Assembly (NCBI GenBank): GCA_900554205.1
Contig: USGM01000074.1
Location: 1 to 16,509, forward strand
Direction: 5' to 3'
Source: an uncultured Lachnospiraceae bacterium
GTDB taxonomy: Bacteria; Bacillota; Clostridia; Lachnospirales; Lachnospiraceae
DNA length: 16,509 nucleotides
Shown: piece by piece, positions 6,472 through 12,847 of the stretch
How the letters are laid out: each line of letters begins with the position of its first letter
Numbering within the stretch: the stretch's first letter is position 1
Made by a program: the position numbers and the translations under genes
The notes under the pieces: generated by a model
The model's database searches: none
What the model saw: the letters and a program-made list of their open reading frames with translations, nothing else
Told to the model about the DNA's origin: nothing

Positions 6472-7710
6472 ATGATTGTAAACGGAATTGTAGCTGAATA
6501 TAATCCTTTCCACAACGGTCACAAATACCAGTTGGAGGAATCCAGACGCCTGACCGGCGCTGACTACACCGTCATCATCCTCAGCGGCAACTTCGTACAG
6601 CGCGGTACCCCCGCCCTTATCAATAAACATCTCCGCACCGAGATGGCACTGAAAAACGGCGCTGATCTTGTTATTGAGCTGCCTGCCATCTACGCAACCT
6701 CAAGTGCGGAATTTTTTGCCATGGGGGCAGTGTCGCTGCTCGACCAGTTGAAGGTCGTCACAAATCTCTGCTTCGGCAGCGAATGCGGTGACATCTCTCT
6801 CCTGAACCGCATCGCAACCATCCTCGTACAGGAACCGGATGATTTTTCTGCAAAGCTGAAGCAGCTGTTGTGTCAGGGCTACTCCTATCCCAGCGCCAGA
6901 TCAGAGGCATTGATGCATTATATGCCGTTCCTTGCCGACAGCAACAACATTTTCCGCTCCCCGAACAATATCCTTGGAATCGAATATCTCAAGGCGCTCC
7001 TGCGCCGCAAGAGCCCCATCGCTCCTGTAACCGTCAGACGCATAGGCGCCGATTATCATGATCCTCTGCCCGACTCCACCGGTTACTGCTCTGCCCTCGC
7101 AATCCGCCAGTCCGTCTGGGCAGGCGACGACATTACAGGGCTGTGCTCCTATGTCCCCGCAAACGCATACGAGCTGCTCACAGCGCAAAAGGCCGACGGT
7201 AAATTTATCCGTTCGGCAGATTTATCGGTCATTCTATATTATAAACTGCTTTCGGAAAAGGAATACGGATTTGAAAAATATCTCGATGTCTCAAAGGCAC
7301 TGTCCGACCGGATCGTGAACTCCCTGAACAGCTATCAGGGCTTTGAGAGCTTTTGTGATGTGTTGAAAACAAAAGAAATGACCTATGCCAGAATCAGCCG
7401 TTGCCTGTTGCATATTCTGCTCGGACTCACCAGGACAGACCTGCATGACTGTACCCGGCTCGGCTACACGCCCTACGCAAGAGTGCTGGGTTTCCGGCGG
7501 GATGCCGCCCCGCTCCTCTCCGCGATCAAGGAAAATACATCTATTCCCCTGATCACGAAGGCAGCGGATGCCGAAAAGATATTGGATGCGGATACCGCTC
7601 GTATGTTCCGTCAGGATATGGAAATCAGTCAGCTTTACCACGGCATTTCCGGTGTACTCACCGGCAGCGTTCCCTTAAATGAATACTGTATACCGCTTGT
7701 GATTGTGTAG
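6472..7710 (+). CDS. tmcAL: tRNA(Met) cytidine acetate ligase (TmcAL/YlbM family)
   Basis: A 412-residue member of the family that activates acetate with ATP and acetylates cytidine 34 of elongator tRNA-Met, protecting AUG decoding accuracy. The N-terminus GIVAEYNPFHNGHKYQ carries the nucleotidyltransferase signature HNGH (14-17). Further family segments are SGNFVQRGTPALINK, RSPNNILGIEYLKAL and DSTGYCSALAIRQ. ATG 6472 is chosen because AAGGAG (6460-6465) lies six bases before it; ATG 6466 abuts the site, and 6427 is upstream of it. The gene is divergent from pta-ackA across 276 bp, and its substrate acetate is the product of that operon. It converges with the fic gene with 27 bp between the stops and no evident terminator. 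Confidence 0.93.
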   Translation: MIVNGIVAEYNPFHNGHKYQLEESRRLTGADYTVIILSGNFVQRGTPALINKHLRTEMALKNGADLVIELPAIYATSSAEFFAMGAVSLLDQLKVVTNLCFGSECGDISLLNRIATILVQEPDDFSAKLKQLLCQGYSYPSARSEALMHYMPFLADSNNIFRSPNNILGIEYLKALLRRKSPIAPVTVRRIGADYHDPLPDSTGYCSALAIRQSVWAGDDITGLCSYVPANAYELLTAQKADGKFIRSADLSVILYYKLLSEKEYGFEKYLDVSKALSDRIVNSLNSYQGFESFCDVLKTKEMTYARISRCLLHILLGLTRTDLHDCTRLGYTPYARVLGFRRDAAPLLSAIKENTSIPLITKAADAEKILDADTARMFRQDMEISQLYHGISGVLTGSVPLNEYCIPLVIV

Positions 7711-7737
7711 GATGGATATATCGCACACCGTCACCTA

Positions 7738-8787
7738 CTATCTACTTCTTCTCATATATCTCGCATCCTTATAGGTGCCGATTTTGGTAATTCTATTATC
7801 TTTAAGCATTTTACCGAGTACAAGCTCTATTGTTTTTATACTAACGTCGGGAAGCTTGTTCTGAATTTCCTGCTTTGAAATCGGAACAATGGCGCTTAAC
7901 AATATGCTTTCTACTCTTTCGCTTTTTTTTGCTTTTTTTAAAGATATTTTCATAAAGGAATCATCCAAGTCCTTGAAGCATCTATATAATATTTGTAGAA
8001 AATTTAAAACAAAAGGAATATAATCATTCTTTTCCTCGTGCCATGAAACTGATGCCTGTTCTAAAGCCGCATAATAGTTTTCTTTATATTTATTAACCTG
8101 CCCCTCATATGAAATATATTTTACAATATCATATCCAGAATGATACAAAAGCAAAACAGTAAGCAGTCTGGACACACGCCCATTACCATCATTAAACGGA
8201 TGAATACATAAAAAATCCAGTATAAAACAGGGAATCAATAACAGTGACGATATTTCCGAGTCCTGCCTTGCTTCGTACAGCGCAAATAGCATCTGTTCCA
8301 TTGATTTTTCAACATCCTTTGCACCAACAGGCTTAAACCTGACTCGTCTCGATCCGTCCGCACTATATTCCATAATAAAATTATTGTTACTTTTATATTT
8401 TCCTGCAGCATCACTGTTCGTCTGCTCTTCTATCATTTTATGAAGCATGAGAATGGTATCTTTCTCGATCTCTAAATGATCATGCCCGTTATGAATCAGA
8501 TTTAGAGCATCCTTGTACCCCGATATTTCCATTTCATCATGTGTTATGGGCACAGCAGCCCCTGTAACAATGTCTCTAATTCTGGAATCCGTCGTTACAA
8601 TACCTTCAATGGCATTACTGCCCTTTACTGATTCAATAATGGCCTTTTTCTTTAAACTCTCAAACGTATCTCCGTATTGTAATTTGCGAAACTCTTCCCT
8701 TGCTTTCAAATCCGTAATAATATCTGTTAAACCGATGATATTTCCTTGAATCTCTCTTTTTAAAAAGGAATAGTCATATTTGCGCAC
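7738..8787 (-). CDS. Fic domain protein, probable AMP-transferase with N-terminal inhibitory motif
   Basis: A 349-residue Fic protein. The catalytic motif HPFNDGNGR is complete at 196-204, with His196 and the anion-binding GNGR loop, so transfer of AMP from ATP to a protein hydroxyl is expected. The N-terminal part holds SNAIEG (57-62), matching the (S/T)xxxE(G/N) inhibitory helix of class II Fic proteins, in which the Glu blocks ATP gamma-phosphate placement. The last 70 residues look like a winged helix-turn-helix. The start codon is GTG 8785-8787, fixed by GGAGG (8794-8798) six bases upstream and by the MRKYDYSFLK N-terminus. Composition is more AT-rich than core genes, suggesting acquisition. 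A perfect palindrome overlaps its promoter. The target protein is unknown; no separate antitoxin gene is seen. Confidence 0.92.
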   Translation of the reverse strand: MRKYDYSFLKREIQGNIIGLTDIITDLKAREEFRKLQYGDTFESLKKKAIIESVKGSNAIEGIVTTDSRIRDIVTGAAVPITHDEMEISGYKDALNLIHNGHDHLEIEKDTILMLHKMIEEQTNSDAAGKYKSNNNFIMEYSADGSRRVRFKPVGAKDVEKSMEQMLFALYEARQDSEISSLLLIPCFILDFLCIHPFNDGNGRVSRLLTVLLLYHSGYDIVKYISYEGQVNKYKENYYAALEQASVSWHEEKNDYIPFVLNFLQILYRCFKDLDDSFMKISLKKAKKSERVESILLSAIVPISKQEIQNKLPDVSIKTIELVLGKMLKDNRITKIGTYKDARYMRRSR

Positions 8788-8806
8788 AAAAAACCTCCAA
8801 AAGCAT

Positions 8807-8843
8807 TTTACTACCTAAAATATATCATATTTTAGGTAGTAAA
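8807..8843. promoter_or_regulatory. 37-bp perfect palindrome covering the fic promoter, probable operator
   Basis: Arms TTTACTACCTAAAATAT (8807-8823) and its exact complement (8827-8843) flank a 3-base centre. On the minus strand a promoter fits it: -35 TTGATT (8842-8847), 17-bp spacer, -10 TATATT (8819-8824). A dimeric or tetrameric repressor bound here would block fic transcription. Candidates are the Fic protein's own winged helix or the XRE-VOC regulator encoded next door. Confidence 0.75.
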
Positions 8844-8862
8844 TCAACTTATTATCTACTTT

Positions 8863-9459
8863 TTATGCTTTCTCATACCCTCCGGTAACCTCACAGACAT
8901 TGTGATCCGGGTCAAAAATGTGGAAGTAGTAATAGCCCTCATGCACCTTTCGGATTTCTGTCATTACTCCAATGCCCAGCTCTCTCAGCCTGTTATATTC
9001 CCGCGCCAGATCCTCCACCCAGAAATTAAGGACAAATTTGTAATCACCTTCCTCATAGTGATGACCGATCAAATTGCTTTCATTCATAAGTGAAAGACAT
9101 TTATTGTCAAAGAAAAACTCCGCAAATTTATTTCCGCAATTTCGTGTTGATACCGTCATTGACAAAAGCTTTTCATAAAAGGAAATAGACTTTTCAAAAT
9201 CCCTTGCAATCAGGTAGATCGAGCCGAGATGCACCTGCTGGGGTCTGAGCTGTTTCCTATCCGCTTCCTCTAACAGTATTGCATTTGTATCGACGGAAAA
9301 CACCTTGCTCATAAGGATTACCTTGTCAATCTCCGGCAAAGACTGCTCCATCTCCCATTTTGATATGGATTGTCTCGACACACTCAGCTTTTCTGCCAGC
9401 TGTTCCTGCGTCAGTCCGCTGTTTATTCTCAGTTGCTGAATCCTAGTTCCTATTCCCAT
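8863..9459 (-). CDS. XRE-family helix-turn-helix regulator fused to a VOC (glyoxalase-fold) domain
   Basis: A 198-residue two-domain protein. Residues 6-60 are a Cro/CI-type helix-turn-helix (LTQEQLAEKLSVSRQSISKWE, 16-36). A linker follows, then a vicinal-oxygen-chelate domain at about 76-194 (VHLGSIYLIARDFEKSISFY, 76-95; FDPDHNVCEVTGG near the end). The VOC fold covers glyoxalase I, bleomycin-binding proteins and dioxygenases. His77 and Glu190 stand near usual metal-ligand positions. The fusion suggests a one-component sensor in which the VOC domain binds a small ligand and the HTH binds DNA, though it could also be an enzyme that represses its own gene. The start at ATG 9459 has AAGGAGG upstream. 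It is on the same strand as fic, 75 bp before it, with the palindrome between them. Confidence 0.88.
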   Translation of the reverse strand: MGIGTRIQQLRINSGLTQEQLAEKLSVSRQSISKWEMEQSLPEIDKVILMSKVFSVDTNAILLEEADRKQLRPQQVHLGSIYLIARDFEKSISFYEKLLSMTVSTRNCGNKFAEFFFDNKCLSLMNESNLIGHHYEEGDYKFVLNFWVEDLAREYNRLRELGIGVMTEIRKVHEGYYYFHIFDPDHNVCEVTGGYEKA

Positions 9460-9538
9460 CGTAGCCTCCTTGCATTTTGTTTACAGAAATCATAACCGTC
9501 AGACCGCACAAAATCTACCAACTACGCTTGGAAACTTT

Positions 9539-9553
9539 GCAACCTGAGGTTGC
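9539..9553. terminator. Weak hairpin after the chemoreceptor gene
   Basis: GCAACCT and AGGTTGC form a 7-bp inverted repeat with a 1-base centre, 29 bp beyond the chemoreceptor stop. On the minus strand AAAGTTTCC follows, which is not a proper U-tract. It may be a weak terminator. No other structure stands out in 9460-9581. Confidence 0.3.
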
Positions 9554-9581
9554 GAACGGAAACCAGAGCGGCAATCCCCTA

Positions 9582-11648
9582 TCAAAGCTTAAACTTTGCC
9601 GCCTGTACCTCCAGCGAATCACTCATCTGGATCAGTTCCTTTGTCTTTCCGGTACACTCTTCTACCATCTGGGACAGATGATTCATGTTATCGCTCGCCT
9701 CCGCAGTTGAGGAAACATTTCTGTCTGCGTCCTCCGCGAGCTTGTCGATCGTCGTTCCAACCTCTGTCTTCAGGGCATCCAGCTTACCGGTCTGCGTATG
9801 AATGTTTTCGGAAACCTTGGAAACGTTTTCTGCCTCTGTTCTCAGTCCGTGGAAGGATTGCTCCGTATCCTTTAACTGCATCTGCTGGCTTGTCACCTGT
9901 TCCTCGACTTCCCTCATCTTGTCCACATTGGCTTTGGAGTTTGCGATCAGCTCATTGACAACAGAAGATATTCCGTTTGCCGCATCATTAGAGCCGATTG
10001 ACAGATTGCGGATCTCCTCAGCCACAACCGCAAAGCCCCTGCCAGCTTCTCCTGCTCTCGCCGCCTCAATGGAGGCATTCAGGCTCAGAAGGTTTGTGCG
10101 CTCTGCTATATCCGTGATCACATCCACCGCATTCTGGATCTTCACCGCCGAGTCATTCGTCAGCTTGGTCTGGAGCATTACATCCTCCACCGCAGCCGCC
10201 GTCTTATCACATATCTGGATCAGGCTTTCCAGCGAGTTCAATGCCTGCCCCGCATACCGGTTCATGTTGGTGACAGATTCCTCAAGCGCATTTGCGCTGG
10301 CAGCATTTTCCTCAATTCCGGCTTCTATGTAATTAACCTTCTCCGATGCCAGCCCCGTTTCCGATGCCTGTGAATTACTGCTGAGCGCAATACCCTGTAC
10401 CAGTCCGTTCACATCCGAAACATTCTTCATAATGTTGTCAAACGCACTGCTGAAATCGGAGCTGTTGCTCTGAATACCGCGAATCGACTTCTGAAGCTCT
10501 GCAACAATCTGTCGCAGATTACTCTGCACCTGCTGCAGTCCGCGCGCCATGTCACCGACCTCATTGTTATTAGCCAATGTCTTCGCATCAAAATCCACCT
10601 TCAGATTTCCTTCTGCCAGAAGTGCGGTATTCTTCGTCAGTCTGACAATCGGGTTACATATCCTGCTGCCGATCACATAGATTGCAATGCTTCCCCCGAC
10701 AAGAAATAACAGGCTCAGAATGATCAGTCCGATCAGCAGCTTGTTTGTTCCCGCAAGTGCCGCCCCCTGCTCGCTGGTTATTGCGAAGGACCACTGTCCG
10801 CCCAAAATCGGTGAATATCCGATAAAATACTTCTTTCCGCCAAAACTGTAGGTGTCCACACCGCTTTCTCCGGCGATCATCTTCCGCTCTACTTCCGCCA
10901 GCTCGTCATATCTCGCATCCGCCGCAATCGCTTCAACGCCATCTGCCGCTTCTCTGCCCTCACTGTTTGTGATATCATTCTGGGCATTTTCCACATCCTC
11001 ATAATTTACCGCTGTCATCTTGGTTCCCGACTGATTGATGACAAAGCAGAAACCGTTGTTCTCCACATTGATCTCATTTACCAGATCATTCAACAGCGAA
11101 GCATCTGTCACTCCGGTCAGCACTCCGATCACTTCACCCTTCGCGTTGTAAATAGGCGCGCTGACACAGATTACCATCTTCAGGTCGATTCTTGCGAACA
11201 GCACATCCGAGATATTCGAGATACCTGCCGCAGCCTGTTTAAAGAACGCACGGTCTCCCGCATTCGCAGTATCACCTGTCGTGGAAATGACATCGCCTAC
11301 CGCGTGTCCGTCCCTTTCGTCCACATATCCGACCTGAAAGCGCTCAAAGCCGATTCTCTCTGCTTCCTTGATCAGCACACCCTTCTGGACGCTCCAGTTC
11401 ATCGTCCGTATATCCTCTCTGCTGGCAATGTCCTCTACCTGTGCGATATAGGTGTTGATCTGCTGCTCCACCAGCTTAGATGCATCTTCCGCACGGTTGC
11501 TCATCTCCGCCGAGACATAGTTTCTCAGAAGTCCGCTCACAGACGCGACCGTTATCACCGCAAAGATCACACAGATCACGGCGATCAGCATAATCGTACT
11601 GAGCAATAGCTGTGTTTTAATTGACTTTTTCTTCTGTCCTGCTGCCAT
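9582..11648 (-). CDS. Methyl-accepting chemotaxis protein with extracellular Cache-type sensor
   Basis: A 688-residue transmembrane chemoreceptor that signals to CheA/CheW. The order is: short basic N-terminus; first membrane helix at about 14-40; extracellular ligand-binding region to about residue 295, probably dCache; second membrane helix at about 300-325 (LLIGLIILSLLFLVGG); HAMP linker; long cytoplasmic coiled coil. The hairpin tip is well kept: ERTNLLSLNASIEAARAGEA followed by GRGFAVVAEEIR. No C-terminal CheR-docking pentapeptide is visible; it ends VQAAKFKL. ATG 11648 (MAAGQKKK) is preferred over ATG 11666, because the first codons after 11666 contain the AAGGAG ribosome binding site itself, correctly spaced for 11648. 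No other chemotaxis or flagellar gene is nearby. The ligand is unknown, though Cache receptors often bind amino acids or carboxylates. Confidence 0.95.
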   Translation of the reverse strand: MAAGQKKKSIKTQLLLSTIMLIAVICVIFAVITVASVSGLLRNYVSAEMSNRAEDASKLVEQQINTYIAQVEDIASREDIRTMNWSVQKGVLIKEAERIGFERFQVGYVDERDGHAVGDVISTTGDTANAGDRAFFKQAAAGISNISDVLFARIDLKMVICVSAPIYNAKGEVIGVLTGVTDASLLNDLVNEINVENNGFCFVINQSGTKMTAVNYEDVENAQNDITNSEGREAADGVEAIAADARYDELAEVERKMIAGESGVDTYSFGGKKYFIGYSPILGGQWSFAITSEQGAALAGTNKLLIGLIILSLLFLVGGSIAIYVIGSRICNPIVRLTKNTALLAEGNLKVDFDAKTLANNNEVGDMARGLQQVQSNLRQIVAELQKSIRGIQSNSSDFSSAFDNIMKNVSDVNGLVQGIALSSNSQASETGLASEKVNYIEAGIEENAASANALEESVTNMNRYAGQALNSLESLIQICDKTAAAVEDVMLQTKLTNDSAVKIQNAVDVITDIAERTNLLSLNASIEAARAGEAGRGFAVVAEEIRNLSIGSNDAANGISSVVNELIANSKANVDKMREVEEQVTSQQMQLKDTEQSFHGLRTEAENVSKVSENIHTQTGKLDALKTEVGTTIDKLAEDADRNVSSTAEASDNMNHLSQMVEECTGKTKELIQMSDSLEVQAAKFKL

Positions 11649-11711
11649 ACTCTCTTTCTCCTTCATCTAAAAATTCCCATTGTATGCACACTGCTTTTGT
11701 TGCATATGTAC

Positions 11712-11723
11712 ATTGTATACAAT
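11712..11723. promoter_or_regulatory. 12-bp palindrome at the chemoreceptor start site, probable operator
   Basis: ATTGTATACAAT is a perfect palindrome that overlaps the predicted transcription start of the chemoreceptor gene. CATTGTATG at 11678-11686 repeats one half plus flank 33 bp away, in the leader. The sequence resembles sites of GntR/FadR-type repressors; no such gene is in the window. Confidence 0.45.
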
Positions 11724-11727
11724 ATTC

Positions 11728-11756
11728 ATCTTAACATAAATGGATTTTTTTAACAA
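11728..11756 (-). promoter_or_regulatory. Promoter of the chemoreceptor gene
   Basis: On the minus strand: -35 TTGTTA (11751-11756), 17-bp spacer, -10 TAAGAT (11728-11733). The leader to ATG 11648 would be about 70 bases. The form is sigma-A; I see no sigma-D (motility) pattern. Confidence 0.6.
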
Positions 11757-11771
11757 GCACTATTTACTTTA

Positions 11772-11780
11772 TGCTATACT
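11772..11780 (+). promoter_or_regulatory. Extended -10 promoter element of the LysR gene
   Basis: TGCTATACT is a full extended -10 element; no good -35 stands at the normal distance. It lies about 35 bp before the LysR start, back to back with the chemoreceptor promoter. Confidence 0.5.
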
Positions 11781-11816
11781 TATGTAACAAAAGTACTTAC
11801 GAAAGCAGGTGGCATC

Positions 11817-12719
11817 ATGACTCTCCAACAGCTAAAATATGTGATAACCGTTGCCAGTGCAGGAACCATCACGGAAGCTGCAAACGCGCTCTACATCTCC
11901 CAGCCGAGCCTTACAAACTCGATCCATGAACTGGAAAAGGAAATGAATATCACCATCTTCAACAGGACGAACAAGGGAATCAGCCTCTCCAAGGAGGGCG
12001 AGATCTTTTTAGGCTATGCACGCCAGATTCTGGAACAGGCTACCATCCTTGAGGATAAATACAAGAGAAACAAGGGCGGCAAAAAACAGTTTTGTGTGTC
12101 AACGCAGCACTACTCCTTTGCCGTCAACGCCTTTGTCGATCTGATCAAGGAATACGGACAGGACGAATACGATTTCAGTCTGCGGGAGACACAGACCTAT
12201 GAAATCATCGAAGATGTGGCAAGGCTGAAAAGCGAAATCGGCATTCTGTTCTTAAATAATTTCAATGAAATTGTGCTGACAAAACTTTTCAAATCGCAGG
12301 ATCTGGAATTTCATCCGCTGTTTGTTGCAAAGCCCCATGTATTTATCAGCCGCAGGCATCCCCTCGCGGGCAAAAGCCTGATTACCAATGAAGAACTGCA
12401 GTCCTATCCCTACCTCTCCTTTGAACAGGGAGAACACAACTCCTTCTATTTTTCCGAGGAAATCTTTTCCGTATCCGAAAGGAAGAAAAACATCCGCGTC
12501 CGGGACAGAGCGACCCTGTTCAATCTCCTGATCGGTCTGAACGGCTATACCGTCTGCAGCGGAGTCATTGATAAGAAATTAAACGGAAAGGACATCATTG
12601 CCGTTCCGCTGGCGGATGAAAGCGATATGCAGATCGGGTATATCACACACCGCAGGGGAATGATAAGCCGGCTGGGTACCTCCTATCTGAATGCATTGCA
12701 AAAATATCTGAAGCCGTAA
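11817..12719 (+). CDS. LysR-family regulator of the MtaR/MetR (methionine) type
   Basis: A 300-residue LysR-type regulator. The N-terminal winged helix-turn-helix is at about 1-60 (AANALYISQPSLTNSIHELE), followed by a linker helix and a co-inducer domain from about 90 on. Segments such as VSTQHYSFAVNAFVDLIK, KSEIGILFLNN, HNSFYFSEE and DRATLFNLLIGLNGYTV resemble, from memory, streptococcal MtaR/MetR/CmbR regulators of methionine and cysteine genes. These activate metE/metF-type genes in response to a pathway intermediate. The start at ATG 11817 has AGGTGG upstream. The gene ends 128 bp before metE, and the gap holds a MET-box-like palindrome centred about -65 from the metE promoter. Context and site both point to control of metE-metF. 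It has its own extended -10 promoter. Confidence 0.9.
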   Translation: MTLQQLKYVITVASAGTITEAANALYISQPSLTNSIHELEKEMNITIFNRTNKGISLSKEGEIFLGYARQILEQATILEDKYKRNKGGKKQFCVSTQHYSFAVNAFVDLIKEYGQDEYDFSLRETQTYEIIEDVARLKSEIGILFLNNFNEIVLTKLFKSQDLEFHPLFVAKPHVFISRRHPLAGKSLITNEELQSYPYLSFEQGEHNSFYFSEEIFSVSERKKNIRVRDRATLFNLLIGLNGYTVCSGVIDKKLNGKDIIAVPLADESDMQIGYITHRRGMISRLGTSYLNALQKYLKP

Positions 12720-12735
12720 TAAAGCGACGAATCCC

Positions 12736-12777
12736 GTGTTGTTTATAGTTTAAAACTATGAACAACACATTTTTTTT
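12736..12777 (+). terminator. Terminator of the LysR gene
   Basis: A near-perfect inverted repeat (12736-12768, arms from GTGTTGTT to AACAACAC, one mismatch) is followed by eight T at 12770-12777. It begins 17 bp after the LysR stop. Its core is the MET-box-like sequence, so one stretch appears to serve as both RNA hairpin and DNA operator. Confidence 0.8.
12744..12760. promoter_or_regulatory. MET-box-like LysR binding site upstream of metE
   Basis: TATAGTTTAAAACTATG matches the MET-box described for Lactobacillales methionine genes (TATAGTTTsAAACTATA as I recall it), differing at the last base and the centre. Its centre (12752) lies about 65 bp before the predicted metE transcription start, the standard recognition-site position for LysR-type activators. 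Confidence 0.7.
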
Positions 12778-12781
12778 GTAT

Positions 12782-12810
12782 TATACAGCCCATTTCTGAT
12801 GCCTTATACT
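12782..12810 (+). promoter_or_regulatory. Promoter of metE-metF
   Basis: -10 TATACT (12805-12810) is good. The -35 TATACA (12782-12787) at 17-bp spacing is weak, as expected for a promoter that needs an activator. The start is predicted near 12817, giving a leader of about 31 bases. No SAM riboswitch or T-box fits in this leader. Confidence 0.6.
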
Positions 12811-12847
12811 GAACCAATAAATTACAAAATATGATCAGGAGGTCATT

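Noticed and set aside
8807..8843. Palindrome as terminator of the XRE-VOC gene
   Set aside because: The stem is AT-rich, no U-tract follows it, and it coincides with the fic promoter; an operator fits better.
12769..12847. SAM riboswitch or T-box leader for metE
   Set aside because: The predicted leader is only about 31 bases and shows no such structure; LysR control explains the region.
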